Positions 7,842-16,489 of a DNA stretch of 64,000 nucleotides are shown piece after piece (the first letter of the stretch is position 1; every line of letters begins with the position of its first letter). The position numbers and the translations under genes are program-made. The notes below the pieces were generated by a model. The model was given only the letters and a program-made list of their open reading frames with translations, had not been told where the DNA came from and did not search any database. Source of the DNA: Nocardioides sp. PD653-B2 (lineage in GTDB: Bacteria; Actinomycetota; Actinomycetes; Propionibacteriales; Nocardioidaceae); NCBI RefSeq assembly GCF_002117935.1, contig NZ_BDJE01000034.1:1-64000 (forward strand), written 5' to 3'.

Positions 7842-8153
7842 CTACGAGGTCTGGTCCTCGGTCTCGAAGCGGAGCCCGTGGCCGCGGATGGTGGTGATCA
7901 GCCGCGGGTGCCGGCTGTCGTCGCCGAGCTTGCGGCGCACCCAGCCGAGGTGCACGTCGATGGTCTTCGACGAGGTCCAGAACGTCGTCTGCCACACGTC
8001 GCGCATCAGCTCGTCGCGACTGACGATGTCGCCGGCCCGGCACATGAGCGCGTACACGAGCTCGAACTCCTTGTGCGAGAGCACGATCTCCTCCGACCCA
8101 CGCCACGTGCGACGGGTGTCGGGATCGAGCCGGACGTCCTGCACCTCGATCAT
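7842..8153 (-). CDS. Stand-alone OmpR-type winged-helix DNA-binding protein
   Basis: 103 residues, consisting only of the Trans_reg_C winged-helix domain of OmpR/PhoB regulators: LSHKEFELVYALM (helix 1), SRDELMRDVW, TIDVHLGWVRRKLGDD (recognition helix region) and ITTIRGHGLRF (wing). There is no receiver domain, so it cannot be switched by phosphorylation in the usual way. The ATG at 8153 is chosen because TACGGT ends exactly 7 nt before it; a GTG one codon earlier is possible. It lies between purK and an adenylate cyclase gene on the same strand. Targets are unknown. Confidence 0.85.
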   Translation of the reverse strand: MIEVQDVRLDPDTRRTWRGSEEIVLSHKEFELVYALMCRAGDIVSRDELMRDVWQTTFWTSSKTIDVHLGWVRRKLGDDSRHPRLITTIRGHGLRFETEDQTS

Positions 8154-8159
8154 CACTCC

Positions 8160-8165
8160 ACCGTA
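8160..8165 (-). promoter_or_regulatory. Putative -10 (TACGGT) of the winged-helix gene
   Basis: Minus-strand TACGGT ends 7 nt before the ATG at 8153, which supports that start and a leaderless transcript. Confidence 0.45.
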
Positions 8166-8196
8166 GGAAGGCGACCGGGTCCGGCGCGGGCGAATC

Positions 8197-8218
8197 CGCG
8201 CAATTTTTACTTTGCGCG
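8197..8218 (-). terminator. Inverted repeat between cyclase and winged-helix gene
   Basis: CGCGCAA (8197-8203) and TTGCGCG (8212-8218) form a perfect 7-bp stem around an A/T-rich 8-nt loop, 9 bp beyond the adenylate cyclase stop. It may end cyclase transcription. An operator for the winged-helix gene starting at 8153 is the alternative. Confidence 0.45.
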
Positions 8219-8226
8219 AGCGGTCC

Positions 8227-9237
8227 TCAGCTCCGGCGCACGGCGACCGGCTCCACGATCCCGAAGCCGCGCACCGGCCGGGCCGGCAGCGGCCGGGTCT
8301 CGAACTGGTCGGCGGGCAGCCGGGCGGCCGTCGCCGCGTCGATGATGATCCGGTTGCGGCGGGCGACGGCGGTCAGCCGGGCGGCCAGGTTGACCGGCGG
8401 GCCGAAGACGTCGCCGAGGCGCATCACCACGGCGCCGCTGGCCAGGCCGAGCCGGATGTCGGGCATCCGGGAGTCGCGGCCGATCACGTTGATGATGCCC
8501 TCGGCGGTGTCGTAGGCGCGCTCCGGATCGTCGTTCACGAACAGCACCGAGTCACCGATGCTCTTGATCACCCGGCCGCGCTGGGCGGCGACCACGTCGG
8601 CACACCGCGACTCGAACAGCTCGACCATGTCGCCGATCCGCTCCTCGCTCATCCGGTTGGAGAGCGCCGTGAAGCCCACGATGTCGGCGAAGCCGACGGT
8701 GAGCTGGACGGTGTTGACGTCCTCGTCGTTGGCACGCAGGGCCTCGACCCGGGCCACTGCCGCGGCGAGGTGGCGCCGCCAGGCGTAGGTCAGCAGCTCC
8801 TCGAAGGGCTGCTGGATCTCGTCGATGAGCCGCATCGCCGAGCCCAGCCGGCTGCCGGTCGCCTCGTCGCCCGCCTCGAGCTCCTCCACCCGGTGGACGA
8901 GCGTGGCGACCTCCCAGTCGGCGAGCCGGGCCATCGTCTGGCCGACTGCGCGGGTCAGGTTCACCGCCATGTCGAAGTCGATCAGCCCCGAGCGGACGAT
9001 GTCGACCACCGTGGTCAGCGCGCCGGCGTCCGCGTCGGTGAACGCCGTCTCCAGGCCGTGCTCCGGGAACCCGAGCGCGCGCCACAGCCGCCGCGCCTCC
9101 TCGACGGTCACGCCCGTCTGGGCGGCGACGTCGTGGGCGTTGAACACCAGGGACTCGCCGAGGATCGCCCTCTCGAGGTCCTCCGGGCCGGGGACGGGAG
9201 CCGGGCCCGGGCTGGCGCCGGGGTCAGGTTCCGTCAT
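8227..9237 (-). CDS. Class III adenylate cyclase with N-terminal regulatory domain
   Basis: 336 residues. It should convert ATP to cAMP in the cytoplasm. The C-terminal cyclase domain (about 165-330) shows the metal-binding FADIVGFTALS, KSIGDSVLFV with the second Asp, and GPPVNLAARLTAV. Residues 20-160 form a helical domain like the auto-inhibitory, pH-sensing module of the mycobacterial Rv1264 cyclase group (ERAILGESLVFNAHDVAAQ; VRSGLIDFDMAVNLTRAVGQ). There is no transmembrane segment. The ATG at 9237 lies 14 bp inside the end of the upstream PH-domain gene, so the two are likely co-transcribed. The pH response is inferred from the homologous group only. Confidence 0.9.
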   Translation of the reverse strand: MTEPDPGASPGPAPVPGPEDLERAILGESLVFNAHDVAAQTGVTVEEARRLWRALGFPEHGLETAFTDADAGALTTVVDIVRSGLIDFDMAVNLTRAVGQTMARLADWEVATLVHRVEELEAGDEATGSRLGSAMRLIDEIQQPFEELLTYAWRRHLAAAVARVEALRANDEDVNTVQLTVGFADIVGFTALSNRMSEERIGDMVELFESRCADVVAAQRGRVIKSIGDSVLFVNDDPERAYDTAEGIINVIGRDSRMPDIRLGLASGAVVMRLGDVFGPPVNLAARLTAVARRNRIIIDAATAARLPADQFETRPLPARPVRGFGIVEPVAVRRS

Positions 9238-9727
9238 GTCCCGACGACGTGTCGTGGATCCCCTGCAGCAGCTGGTTGACCTGCCGCTGGACCTCTTCGA
9301 CCTGCGGGATGTCGTGCAGCTTGACCGTGCCGTGGGTGCTCGCGTCGGAGATGAGCAGCGTCCCGCAGCCGAGCAGGCGGTCGATCGGCCCGAACTCGTA
9401 GGCGATGTCGCTGATCCGGGCCAGCGGCATGTCGTGGCCGCGGCGCACGATGACACCGCTGCGGGTGATCAGCCGGCGGTCGGTGAAGGTGTACGTCGCG
9501 GTCGCCCAGATGACGAACGGCCGGACCACGAACCAGATGATGCCGACCGCGACCGCCACCCAGACGACCTTCGAGAGGAGGTCGTGGTCGACCTGGGTCT
9601 GGACCCAGGTGCCGACCGCGAGGAGCAGCACCAGCATGAAGATCGGGAGGATCAGCGCCTTGACGTGAGTGCGGGTGTCGACGATGACGGTCTCACCCTC
9701 GTTGAGCAGCTTGCGCGAGATGGCCAC
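9224..9727 (-). CDS. Bacterial PH-domain (bPH2/YdbS-like) membrane protein
   Basis: 167 residues. Two hydrophobic segments (about 25-45 and 53-72) are followed by a bPH2 domain with TFTDRRLITRSGVIVRRG and LARISDIAYEFGPIDRLLGCGTLLI, typical of YdbS-type proteins. Its position beside birA matches a conserved actinobacterial arrangement (Rv3278c in M. tuberculosis), so it is probably the orthologue. Function is unknown; other members have been linked to membrane stress and phage or bacteriocin sensitivity. It overlaps the cyclase gene by 14 bp. Confidence 0.88.
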   Translation of the reverse strand: MAISRKLLNEGETVIVDTRTHVKALILPIFMLVLLLAVGTWVQTQVDHDLLSKVVWVAVAVGIIWFVVRPFVIWATATYTFTDRRLITRSGVIVRRGHDMPLARISDIAYEFGPIDRLLGCGTLLISDASTHGTVKLHDIPQVEEVQRQVNQLLQGIHDTSSGHDGT

Positions 9728-9739
9728 AGCCGAAGCATG

Positions 9740-10546
9740 TCACTGATCGAGCGCGCGCACGTGGACCACGTCGCCCGCGCCGACGACCGCCTCTCCGGCC
9801 GGTCCGGACACGATCAGGCGCCCGCCGGGGTCCACCCCGGTCGCCCGGCCGGTCAGGACGTCGCCACCGGGCAGGTCCACCCGGACGTCGCGGCCGACGG
9901 TCACACACGCGACGGCGTACGACGAGCGCAGGCGGGCCGTCGCCGCGTCGCCGCCGGCCTGCCAGGCGTCGTACGCCTCCCGCAGTGCCCGCAGCAGGGT
10001 CACCAGGACCACGGTGCGGTCCGGGTCCGTGCCGGACTCGATCGCCAGCGAGGTGGCGGTCGGGACCGGGAGCTCCTCGACGGTGAGCCCCGTGTTCAAC
10101 CCGACCCCGACCACGGCGGCGGGGCCGTCCGGCGTCTCGATCCGCTCCACCAGGATCCCGGCGAGCTTGCGGTCGGCGATCAGCACGTCGTTCGGCCACT
10201 TCACGCCGGCGTCGTACCCGAGGCCCCGCAGCGCCTTGGTCACGGCGTAGCCGGTGAGCAGCGGCAGCCAGGGCCAGCTCGCCAGCGGGACCCGCGGCCG
10301 GAGCAGCATCGAGAAGATCACGGCCGAGCGCGGCGGCGACTCCCACGTGCGGTCCAGCCGGCCCCGGCCGGCGGTCTGGTGCTCCGCGACGACCACCAGG
10401 CCCTCGGGCGCCCCGGCCCGCGCGCGGTCGGCAGCCACCGCGTTGGTCGAGGTCGCGGTCTCCAGGACCTCGACGACGAGATCAGGGGCCAGCGCCGCGA
10501 GCGGGGTCGGGTCGAGTGATGGGCGTCGCACCGGGTGGGAGGTCAC
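9740..10546 (-). CDS. birA: Biotin--[acetyl-CoA-carboxylase] ligase
   Basis: 268 residues from a GTG at 10546; the longer open frame upstream runs across the divergent carboxylase gene and is not used. It activates biotin as biotinyl-AMP and attaches it to the biotin carrier lysines of the acyl-CoA and pyruvate carboxylases encoded at 26330-28114 and 37456-40854. Seen: [20 protein letters not shown] (the GRGR biotinyl-AMP loop), KWPNDVL and KLAGILVE. There is no N-terminal DNA-binding domain, so it is a monofunctional ligase and not a repressor. It is divergent from pccB. Confidence 0.95.
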   Translation of the reverse strand: MTSHPVRRPSLDPTPLAALAPDLVVEVLETATSTNAVAADRARAGAPEGLVVVAEHQTAGRGRLDRTWESPPRSAVIFSMLLRPRVPLASWPWLPLLTGYAVTKALRGLGYDAGVKWPNDVLIADRKLAGILVERIETPDGPAAVVGVGLNTGLTVEELPVPTATSLAIESGTDPDRTVVLVTLLRALREAYDAWQAGGDAATARLRSSYAVACVTVGRDVRVDLPGGDVLTGRATGVDPGGRLIVSGPAGEAVVGAGDVVHVRALDQ

Positions 10547-10613
10547 GGGCACTACATTGACCCACGGTCCCACCACAGTGCCACCGACCTGGGGCCAGCG
10601 AGGAGCCAGACAG

Positions 10614-12233
10614 ATGAGTGCGCAGCCCGGCGAGGGAACCGACGTCCCCGCGGACATCGACCTCCACACGACGGCGGGGAAGCTCGCGGACCTCGACCGG
10701 CGCCTCGACGAGGCCGTCCACGCGGGTTCGGCGAAGGCGGTCGAGAAGCAGCACGCGAAGGGCCGCAAGACCGCCCGGGAGCGCATCGAGATGCTGTTCG
10801 ACGAGGGTTCGTTCGTCGAGCTCGACGAGCTCGCCCGGCACCGCTCGGTCGCGTTCGGGCTCGAGAAGAACCGCCCGTACGGCGACGGCGTGATCACCGG
10901 TTACGGCACCATCGACGGCCGCCAGGTCTGCGTCTTCTCCCAGGACTTCACGGTCTTCGGCGGGTCGCTGGGCGAGGTCTACGGCGAGAAGATCACCAAG
11001 GTGATGGACCTCGCCATGAAGACCGGCTGCCCGATCATCGGCATCAACGAGGGCGCCGGCGCCCGCATCCAGGAGGGTGTGGTCTCGCTCGGCCTGTACG
11101 GCGAGATCTTCCGCCGCAACGTGCACGCGTCGGGCGTGATCCCCCAGATCAGCATGATCATGGGCAACTGCGCCGGCGGCCACGTCTACTCCCCCGCGGT
11201 CACCGACTTCACGGTCATGGTCGACCAGACCTCCGCGATGTTCATCACCGGTCCCGACGTGATCAAGACCGTCACCGGCGAGGACGTCACGATGGAGGAC
11301 CTCGGCGGCGCGCGCACGCACAACACCAAGTCCGGCAACGCCCACTACATGGGCTCGGACGAGGAGGACGCGATCGAGTACGTCAAGGCGCTGCTGTCCT
11401 ACCTGCCGCAGAACAACCTCGACGGGGCGCCGGCGTACGACGAGGTCGCGGACACCGACTTCAGTGACCTCGACCGGTCCCTGGACACGATCATCCCGGA
11501 CTCGCCGAACCAGCCCTACGACATGCACGACGTGATCACGGCGGTGACCGACGACGAGGAGTTCCTCGAGGTCCAGGAGCTGTTCGCGCCCAACATCATC
11601 GTCGGCTTCGGCCGGGTCGAGGGCCACCCCGTGGGCGTCGTCGCGAACCAGCCGATGCAGTTCGCCGGCACCCTCGACATCGACGCCTCCGAGAAGGCCG
11701 CCCGCTTCGTGCGCTTCTGCGACGCGTTCAACATCCCGGTGCTGACCTTCGTCGACGTCCCCGGCTTCCTGCCCGGCACCGACCAGGAGTGGAACGGCAT
11801 CATCCGCCGCGGCGCCAAGCTCATCTACGCCTACGCCGAGGCGACCGTCCCGCTGGTCACGATCATCACCCGCAAGGCCTACGGCGGCGCGTACGACGTC
11901 ATGGGCTCCAAGCACCTCGGCGCCGACATCAACCTCGCCTGGCCGACCGCGCAGATCGCGGTGATGGGCGCGCAGGGCGCGGCCAACATCGTGCACCGCA
12001 AGACCCTGGCCAAGGTCGAGAAGGACGGCGGTGACGTCGAGGCCAAGCGGGCCGAGCTGATCGAGGACTACGAGACCACGCTCGCCAACCCCTACATCGC
12101 GGCCGAGCGCGGCTACGTCGACGCCGTCATCTCACCCCACGAGACCCGCGTCGAGATCGTCCGCGCGCTGCGGCTCCTGCGGTCGAAGCGAGAGACCCTG
12201 CCCGCGAAGAAGCACGGCAACATCCCCCTCTGA
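10614..12233 (+). CDS. pccB: Acyl-CoA (propionyl-CoA) carboxylase beta subunit
   Basis: 539 residues, ATG with AGGAG 9 nt upstream. This carboxyltransferase moves CO2 from carboxybiotin to propionyl- or acetyl-CoA, giving methylmalonyl- or malonyl-CoA. The N-terminal crotonase-fold half holds [13 protein letters not shown] and the oxyanion loop [12 protein letters not shown]; the C-terminal half holds [17 protein letters not shown] and [21 protein letters not shown]. It is co-directional with the epsilon gene and pairs with the biotin-carboxylase subunit at 26330-28114. It sits next to birA as in mycobacteria (accD5). Substrate preference between acetyl- and propionyl-CoA is not read from sequence. 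Confidence 0.95.
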   Translation: MSAQPGEGTDVPADIDLHTTAGKLADLDRRLDEAVHAGSAKAVEKQHAKGRKTARERIEMLFDEGSFVELDELARHRSVAFGLEKNRPYGDGVITGYGTIDGRQVCVFSQDFTVFGGSLGEVYGEKITKVMDLAMKTGCPIIGINEGAGARIQEGVVSLGLYGEIFRRNVHASGVIPQISMIMGNCAGGHVYSPAVTDFTVMVDQTSAMFITGPDVIKTVTGEDVTMEDLGGARTHNTKSGNAHYMGSDEEDAIEYVKALLSYLPQNNLDGAPAYDEVADTDFSDLDRSLDTIIPDSPNQPYDMHDVITAVTDDEEFLEVQELFAPNIIVGFGRVEGHPVGVVANQPMQFAGTLDIDASEKAARFVRFCDAFNIPVLTFVDVPGFLPGTDQEWNGIIRRGAKLIYAYAEATVPLVTIITRKAYGGAYDVMGSKHLGADINLAWPTAQIAVMGAQGAANIVHRKTLAKVEKDGGDVEAKRAELIEDYETTLANPYIAAERGYVDAVISPHETRVEIVRALRLLRSKRETLPAKKHGNIPL

Positions 12234-12256
12234 GAAGCTCGAAGCCCGAGGGAAGT

Positions 12257-12324
12257 GCGCCGAGTCGGCGCCAGTTTCCCGGAGGAGCGCAGCGGAGGCA
12301 GGGAAACTGGCGCCGACTCGGCGC
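12257..12324 (+). repeat. Perfect 24-bp inverted repeat between pccB and accE
   Basis: The arms at 12257-12280 and 12301-12324 are exact reverse complements of 24 bp (GCGCCGAGTCGGCGCCAGTT...), separated by a 20-nt loop. No T-run follows. It lies just after the pccB stop and before accE, so it would form a strong mRNA hairpin within the operon. It could reduce read-through into accE, protect the pccB 3' end, or be a REP-like mobile element. Confidence 0.9.
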
Positions 12325-12340
12325 CCCCGGACGGCGAGAA

Positions 12341-12613
12341 GTGAGGCAAGCGGTGACCGAAGACCTGGACAACAGCACCGACAGCGCGACGGGAGCCGCG
12401 CCCGAGGCCGACCGGCGACCCGTCCTGCGCATCGTCAACGCGGACGCCACCCCGGAGGAGATCGCGGCGATCGTGGCCGTGCTCGGCGCCCTGCAGAGCA
12501 CGCCCGCGCCGCCGCCTCGCCGGAGGCCGGAATGGTCCGCTCACCACCGCAAGGTGCGCACGACGCACCCGCACGGCCCCGGGGGCTGGCGCTCCAGCGC
12601 CTTGCCGAGCTGA
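12341..12613 (+). CDS. accE: Acyl-CoA carboxylase epsilon subunit
   Basis: 90 residues from a GTG at 12341; a second in-frame GTG at 12353 would give VTEDLDNS and is equally possible. This small subunit stimulates actinobacterial acyl-CoA carboxylases by bridging alpha and beta subunits. Family marks: VLRIVNADATPEEIAAIVAVL in the first half and GGWRSSALPS at the end, with a Pro/Arg-rich middle. It follows pccB after the 24-bp inverted repeat. Confidence 0.9.
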   Translation: MRQAVTEDLDNSTDSATGAAPEADRRPVLRIVNADATPEEIAAIVAVLGALQSTPAPPPRRRPEWSAHHRKVRTTHPHGPGGWRSSALPS

Positions 12614-12778
12614 CGTCGATCCACCCTACCGGGCAGTACTGACCACTACGCTGGTCAGAACTGAGCGAAACTTTCGGGTTTTCGGTGTGGCGTCTTGAGG
12701 TGCCGTCCCCAGACTGAACTGTCAGAGGAACCGGCGGCACTGTGGGACTCGGGTGTTGCATCGCTACGGGAGACAAGC

Positions 12779-14263
12779 GTGAACGCGAACGACATGGGAG
12801 CGACCAGCGGTCCTCAGCTGAGCCACGCAGGAGCAGAGGACCCGTACGTGCGCACCGCAGACCCCCAACTCGTCGCCTACGAGGACACCTTTCGCGACGA
12901 GATCGACGCGATCCCGACCTACCGGCCCACGGTCGGCTGCATCATCCCGGCCTACAACGAGGCCGAGACGATCGCCGGCGTCCTCGACTCGCTGCTCCAG
13001 CAGACGCGGCTGCCCGACGTCATCCACCTGATCGTCAACAACACGTCCGACGACTCGGTCGAGATCGCCAGCCACTACGCCGGCCCGCACACCCGGGTCA
13101 CGCCGCTGGGCGAGCAGAGCACGATCATCTACGTCCACGACATCGGCAAGAACCCCGACAAGAAGGTCGGCGCCCTCAACTACGGCTACTCCCTGGTCGA
13201 GCACATGGACTACCTGCTCGGCGTCGACGGCGACACGACACCGGAGCCCGACGCGGTCGAGAACCTGGTCAACGAGATCGCCAGCGACGACCGGATCGGC
13301 GGTATCTCCGCGATCTACTCCATCGACGACTCGGCCCTCGACAAGCCGATGGCGAAGTTCCTGATCGCCGGCCAGCGCGCCCAGTTCTCGGCGTTCAACA
13401 TGCAGAACCTCCTCAAGGGCCGCAACATGGCGGTCCTCGGCGGCCAGTTCTCGATCTTCTCGACCCAGGCGCTGCGAGACGTCCTGCGCGACAGCCACCA
13501 GCGCACGCCGTGGGTCAACGACAGCGAGGTCGAGGACTCCCTGCTCTCGCTGCAGATCAAGAGCGCGGGCTACCTCACCAAGATCAGCGCCCGGGCCCGC
13601 GCGCACGTCGGCGGCATGGACACGCTCCGCTCGCTCGACGCGCAGCAGGTGAAGTGGAACTTCGGCGCCATCGACCTGATGTGGCCCGGCCAGCGCGGTG
13701 ACACCAAGGGCCAGCCGTTCCACCCCAACCTGCGGTTGCGGTGGTTCGAGCACATGTCGATGGTCATCAACATCACCACCCGCTTCCTGTTCATCCTGCT
13801 GCTCGCCGGCTCGCTGAACATCCACGCCTTCGTCTTCAGCCCGTGGTGGCTGATCCCGCCGCTCGCCGCGGTGTGGCTGAACTTCCGGGTCGCGCGGTCG
13901 ATGGAGTTCGCCAACCGGCGCGACTACCTCTTCGCCCTGCTGATCTTCCCGGCAGAGATCTACATGGTCATCCGGATGGGGCACTTCGTCCGCGCGTGGC
14001 TGAAGTTCTTCAGCCGCCAGCAGACCGACAACTGGGCAGCGCAGGCCAAGGCCGAGCGCGGCAAGGGTGTCGCCTGGACGTACCCCTTCCTCGGGGCGCT
14101 CCTCATCCTCGTCATCGCCGGTGCCGTCTGGGTCCAGCTCCCGATCGGCCTGCGGTCCGACATCCTCGCGGTCTGCTGGCCGATCCTCGGCGTCATCACC
14201 GTCCTCCAGACCGCCTGGATGACGATCAAGGCCATGAAGCGCTACCGCGGCTTCAAGGCCTGA
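12779..14263 (+). CDS. Processive family-2 glycosyltransferase, membrane-bound
   Basis: 494 residues from a GTG at 12779 with GGGAGA 5 nt upstream; the open frame extends to 12695 but without a ribosome site. The N-terminal GT-A domain has PAYNEAETI, the nucleotide-sugar DxD (VDGDTTPEPD), the catalytic ED (VEDSLLSLQIK) and QQVKW, a variant of the QxxRW acceptor motif of processive synthases. At least four hydrophobic segments follow after residue 330. It likely polymerises and exports a beta-linked polysaccharide; there is no PilZ domain. The lipoprotein behind it and the GH6 protein at 16490-17494 suggest a cellulose-like product, but chitin-, hyaluronan- or poly-GlcNAc-type synthases share the fold. 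Confidence 0.85.
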   Translation: MNANDMGATSGPQLSHAGAEDPYVRTADPQLVAYEDTFRDEIDAIPTYRPTVGCIIPAYNEAETIAGVLDSLLQQTRLPDVIHLIVNNTSDDSVEIASHYAGPHTRVTPLGEQSTIIYVHDIGKNPDKKVGALNYGYSLVEHMDYLLGVDGDTTPEPDAVENLVNEIASDDRIGGISAIYSIDDSALDKPMAKFLIAGQRAQFSAFNMQNLLKGRNMAVLGGQFSIFSTQALRDVLRDSHQRTPWVNDSEVEDSLLSLQIKSAGYLTKISARARAHVGGMDTLRSLDAQQVKWNFGAIDLMWPGQRGDTKGQPFHPNLRLRWFEHMSMVINITTRFLFILLLAGSLNIHAFVFSPWWLIPPLAAVWLNFRVARSMEFANRRDYLFALLIFPAEIYMVIRMGHFVRAWLKFFSRQQTDNWAAQAKAERGKGVAWTYPFLGALLILVIAGAVWVQLPIGLRSDILAVCWPILGVITVLQTAWMTIKAMKRYRGFKA

Positions 14264-14305
14264 CCCTTCATGACCCCACGCACCGACCACCCGCAGGAGA
14301 CCCCC

Positions 14306-15028
14306 ATGACCCGACCCGTTCGCGCCCGCCTCGTGCCGGCCGTGGCGAGCCTGGCCCTCGTGCTCGCCGCCCTCACCGGGTGCTCGGCGCTCGACAGCCT
14401 GACCGGGTCCGACGACCCCTCCACCGCACCGTCGGCCTCCCCGACCGCGACGGAGACGCCGTACGACTCCCAGTTCACCCGCGACGGCACGTTCCAGTCG
14501 CACATCGACGTCAACGGCGTGGACTTCGTCTACACGCTCTACCCGACCAAGTCGACGCCGCGCACCAACGAGTGGTACCCGAAGGGCAACAAGTTCTTCT
14601 CCTTCACCTTCCAGGCCTACGACCTCGACCGCGAGCTGCGCGACCCGTTCTCGACCAAGCGCAAGGTCTACCTCTCCCACATGACGGTCACGTCGGAGAC
14701 GAAGACCGACAGCGGCAAGAGCCGGTCGCCGTACAAGCTCGACGTGGTCGCCAAGGACCACACCTTCGACCCCGAGCCGGTGACGACGAAGTACGGCATG
14801 ATCATCACCTCCCCGAAGGGCGCCTTCGAGCTGCGCAACCAGAAGATCGGCCCGATGCCGAAGGACACCACCGGCGTCGACCTGACCTTCACGGCGACCG
14901 TCTGGATCCAGAAGAGCCCGGGCTCGACCAGCTACTACAAGCGCGAGATCAAGCAGCGCGTGCCGATCGCCATCTTCGCCTCGAAGAAGCCCACCGAGGT
15001 CGCGTCGATCCCGGTCGACGCCAACTGA
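14306..15028 (+). CDS. Secreted lipoprotein, possibly polysaccharide-associated
   Basis: 240 residues from an ATG preceded by CAGGAGACCCC. A type II signal peptide ends in the lipobox LTGC, followed by a Ser/Thr/Pro linker, so the protein is anchored outside the membrane. The mature part looks beta-rich (FVYTLYPTKS; DLTFTATVWIQK) and has no recognised domain. Only 42 bp separate it from the GT2 gene, suggesting one transcript and a role in assembling or retaining the polymer. Function is inferred from position only. Confidence 0.75.
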   Translation: MTRPVRARLVPAVASLALVLAALTGCSALDSLTGSDDPSTAPSASPTATETPYDSQFTRDGTFQSHIDVNGVDFVYTLYPTKSTPRTNEWYPKGNKFFSFTFQAYDLDRELRDPFSTKRKVYLSHMTVTSETKTDSGKSRSPYKLDVVAKDHTFDPEPVTTKYGMIITSPKGAFELRNQKIGPMPKDTTGVDLTFTATVWIQKSPGSTSYYKREIKQRVPIAIFASKKPTEVASIPVDAN

Positions 15029-15039
15029 TGAGCTGCCCT

Positions 15040-15325
15040 GGTCTGAGCTTGCGAAGACCAGGACGCAGCAGCCAGGTCGAGTAGCGCCGCGGCCGAGCCT
15101 GCGAGGCCGCGACGCGCGTATCGAGACCCGGCGAGACGAGAAGCAGCGTCGTGCGGGCCGAGGCACAGGCCGTAGGTCAGGTCACCGGGTCTCGATACGC
15201 TCGCTGGCGCTCGCTACTCGACCACCGGAGGATGCCGGCGCTCGCTACTCGACCACCGAAGGATGCCGCGCTCGCTACTCGACCACCGGAGGATGCCGGC
15301 GCTCGCTGCTCGACCACCGAGCGGT
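15040..15325. repeat. Intergenic repeat region: inverted units and a 31-bp tandem array
   Basis: Four copies of a 30-31 bp unit (GCTCGCTACTCGACCACCG..) begin at 15209, 15240, 15270 and 15301. The stretch CCGGGTCTCGATACGCTCGCT..GCTACTCGACC (15185-15223) is the reverse-complement counterpart of GTCGAGTAGCGC...GTATCGAGACCCGG at 15077-15132, so the region can fold into a large hairpin. It lies between the convergent lipoprotein and response regulator genes and may terminate both. A related block occurs at 61740-61830 and a weaker one at 28150-28210. Confidence 0.8.
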
Positions 15326-15327
15326 GG

Positions 15328-16404
15328 CTAGGCCGCCTCGGCCAGCCGGTAGCCCACCCCGCGCACGGTCTCGATGAAGCGCGGTGTGGCCGCGTCGTCG
15401 CCGATCTTGCGGCGCAGGTTCGCGATGTGCACCTCGACCGAGCGCTTGTCCGCCTCGTTGACGAAGTACGACGTGACGTACTGCTGGCCGCGCATGGTCA
15501 GCACCAGGTCGGCCTTGCTGCGGACCCGGCGACCCGTCGTGAGCAGGGACGCCAGCAGGTCGAACTCGGTGCGGGTCAGGTCGACGCTGGCGCCGTTGAC
15601 CGTGACCACCCGGGTCTCCTCGTTGAGGGCGAGGCCGTTGAACTGCAGCCAACCGGCCTGGTTGGCCGGCGCCCCGGGTCCGGGGGCGACCTGGTGCGGG
15701 GCAGGCGGCATCGGCTGCTGCGCGGGCACCGGCTGCTGGTAGGGCTGCTGGGGCGGCGCCTCGTAGGGCTGCTGGGGCGGCGCCTGGTACGGCTGCTGCT
15801 GCGCCGGGGGCAGCTGGGACTGCTGGACGGGCGCCGGCGGCTGGTAGGGCTGCTGGTGGACGGGTGCGGGCTGCGGGGGCGGCGGCTGGTGCACCGGCTG
15901 CGGCAGGGACGAGTGCGCGGCCAGGTCGCGCGCCGCGGCGGCCGCCCACGACTCCTCGTGCGGCTCCACGGGCGGAGCGGCGGGCTCGGCCTCCTCGGCG
16001 GCCCAGCCTCCGGGGGTGTCCATGCGGGCCCGCGGGCGGCGCAGCATCGAGTCGGCGCGGGCGCGCAGCTCACGCGGCCGGAACGGCTTCACGAGGTAGT
16101 CGTCCGCACCGGCCTCGAAGCCCTGGACCACGTCGATCTCGTCGGCGAGCGCCGTGATCATGATCAGGTAGGTGCTGCTGAACTCGCGCAGGCGCTTCGC
16201 GACGGCGAACCCGTCCATCCCCGGCATGTTCACGTCGAGCGTCGTGATCAGCGGATCGTGGGCGCGCACGGCGTCGACACCGTCCGATCCGTTCTCCGTG
16301 ACGATCGTACGGAAGCCGGACTGGGTCAAGACGATGTCGATCAAGTCGCGCACGTCGGGGTCGTCCTCGATGATGACGGCCACCCAGTCGCTGCCAGGTT
16401 GCAT
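15328..16404 (-). CDS. OmpR-family response regulator with long Pro/Gln-rich linker
   Basis: 358 residues from the ATG at 16404, about 120 more than a normal OmpR-type regulator. The receiver spans 1-122 with Asp57 (TLDVNMPGMDG) and a switch Lys in YLVKPF; a winged helix spans about 255-358 (TRTEFDLLASLL, SVEVHIANLRRKIGDD, TVRGVGYRL). Between them is a low-complexity linker, rich in Pro and Gln from 168 to 245, with repeated QQPYQ/QQPYE motifs. No kinase gene is adjacent, so it is an orphan. Its neighbours, a GT2 synthase and a GH6 protein, are possible targets. TAGCAT ends 8 nt before the start. Confidence 0.9.
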   Translation of the reverse strand: MQPGSDWVAVIIEDDPDVRDLIDIVLTQSGFRTIVTENGSDGVDAVRAHDPLITTLDVNMPGMDGFAVAKRLREFSSTYLIMITALADEIDVVQGFEAGADDYLVKPFRPRELRARADSMLRRPRARMDTPGGWAAEEAEPAAPPVEPHEESWAAAAARDLAAHSSLPQPVHQPPPPQPAPVHQQPYQPPAPVQQSQLPPAQQQPYQAPPQQPYEAPPQQPYQQPVPAQQPMPPAPHQVAPGPGAPANQAGWLQFNGLALNEETRVVTVNGASVDLTRTEFDLLASLLTTGRRVRSKADLVLTMRGQQYVTSYFVNEADKRSVEVHIANLRRKIGDDAATPRFIETVRGVGYRLAEAA

Positions 16405-16411
16405 GGGCGGA

Positions 16412-16417
16412 ATGCTA
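16412..16417 (-). promoter_or_regulatory. Putative -10 (TAGCAT) of the response regulator
   Basis: Minus-strand TAGCAT ends 8 nt before the ATG at 16404, consistent with a leaderless transcript. Confidence 0.4.
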
Positions 16418-16489
16418 ACAACGGCGAGGCCCAGGGCGGACGGGGACCGTCGAAAGCGTGCCGGTTGGCCCGGGAACCGGGCGAATTTC

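Noticed and set aside
10547-10897. N-terminal extension of BirA
   Set aside because: It would overlap the divergent pccB gene and encode no known domain; the GTG at 10546 gives the normal length of a monofunctional ligase.
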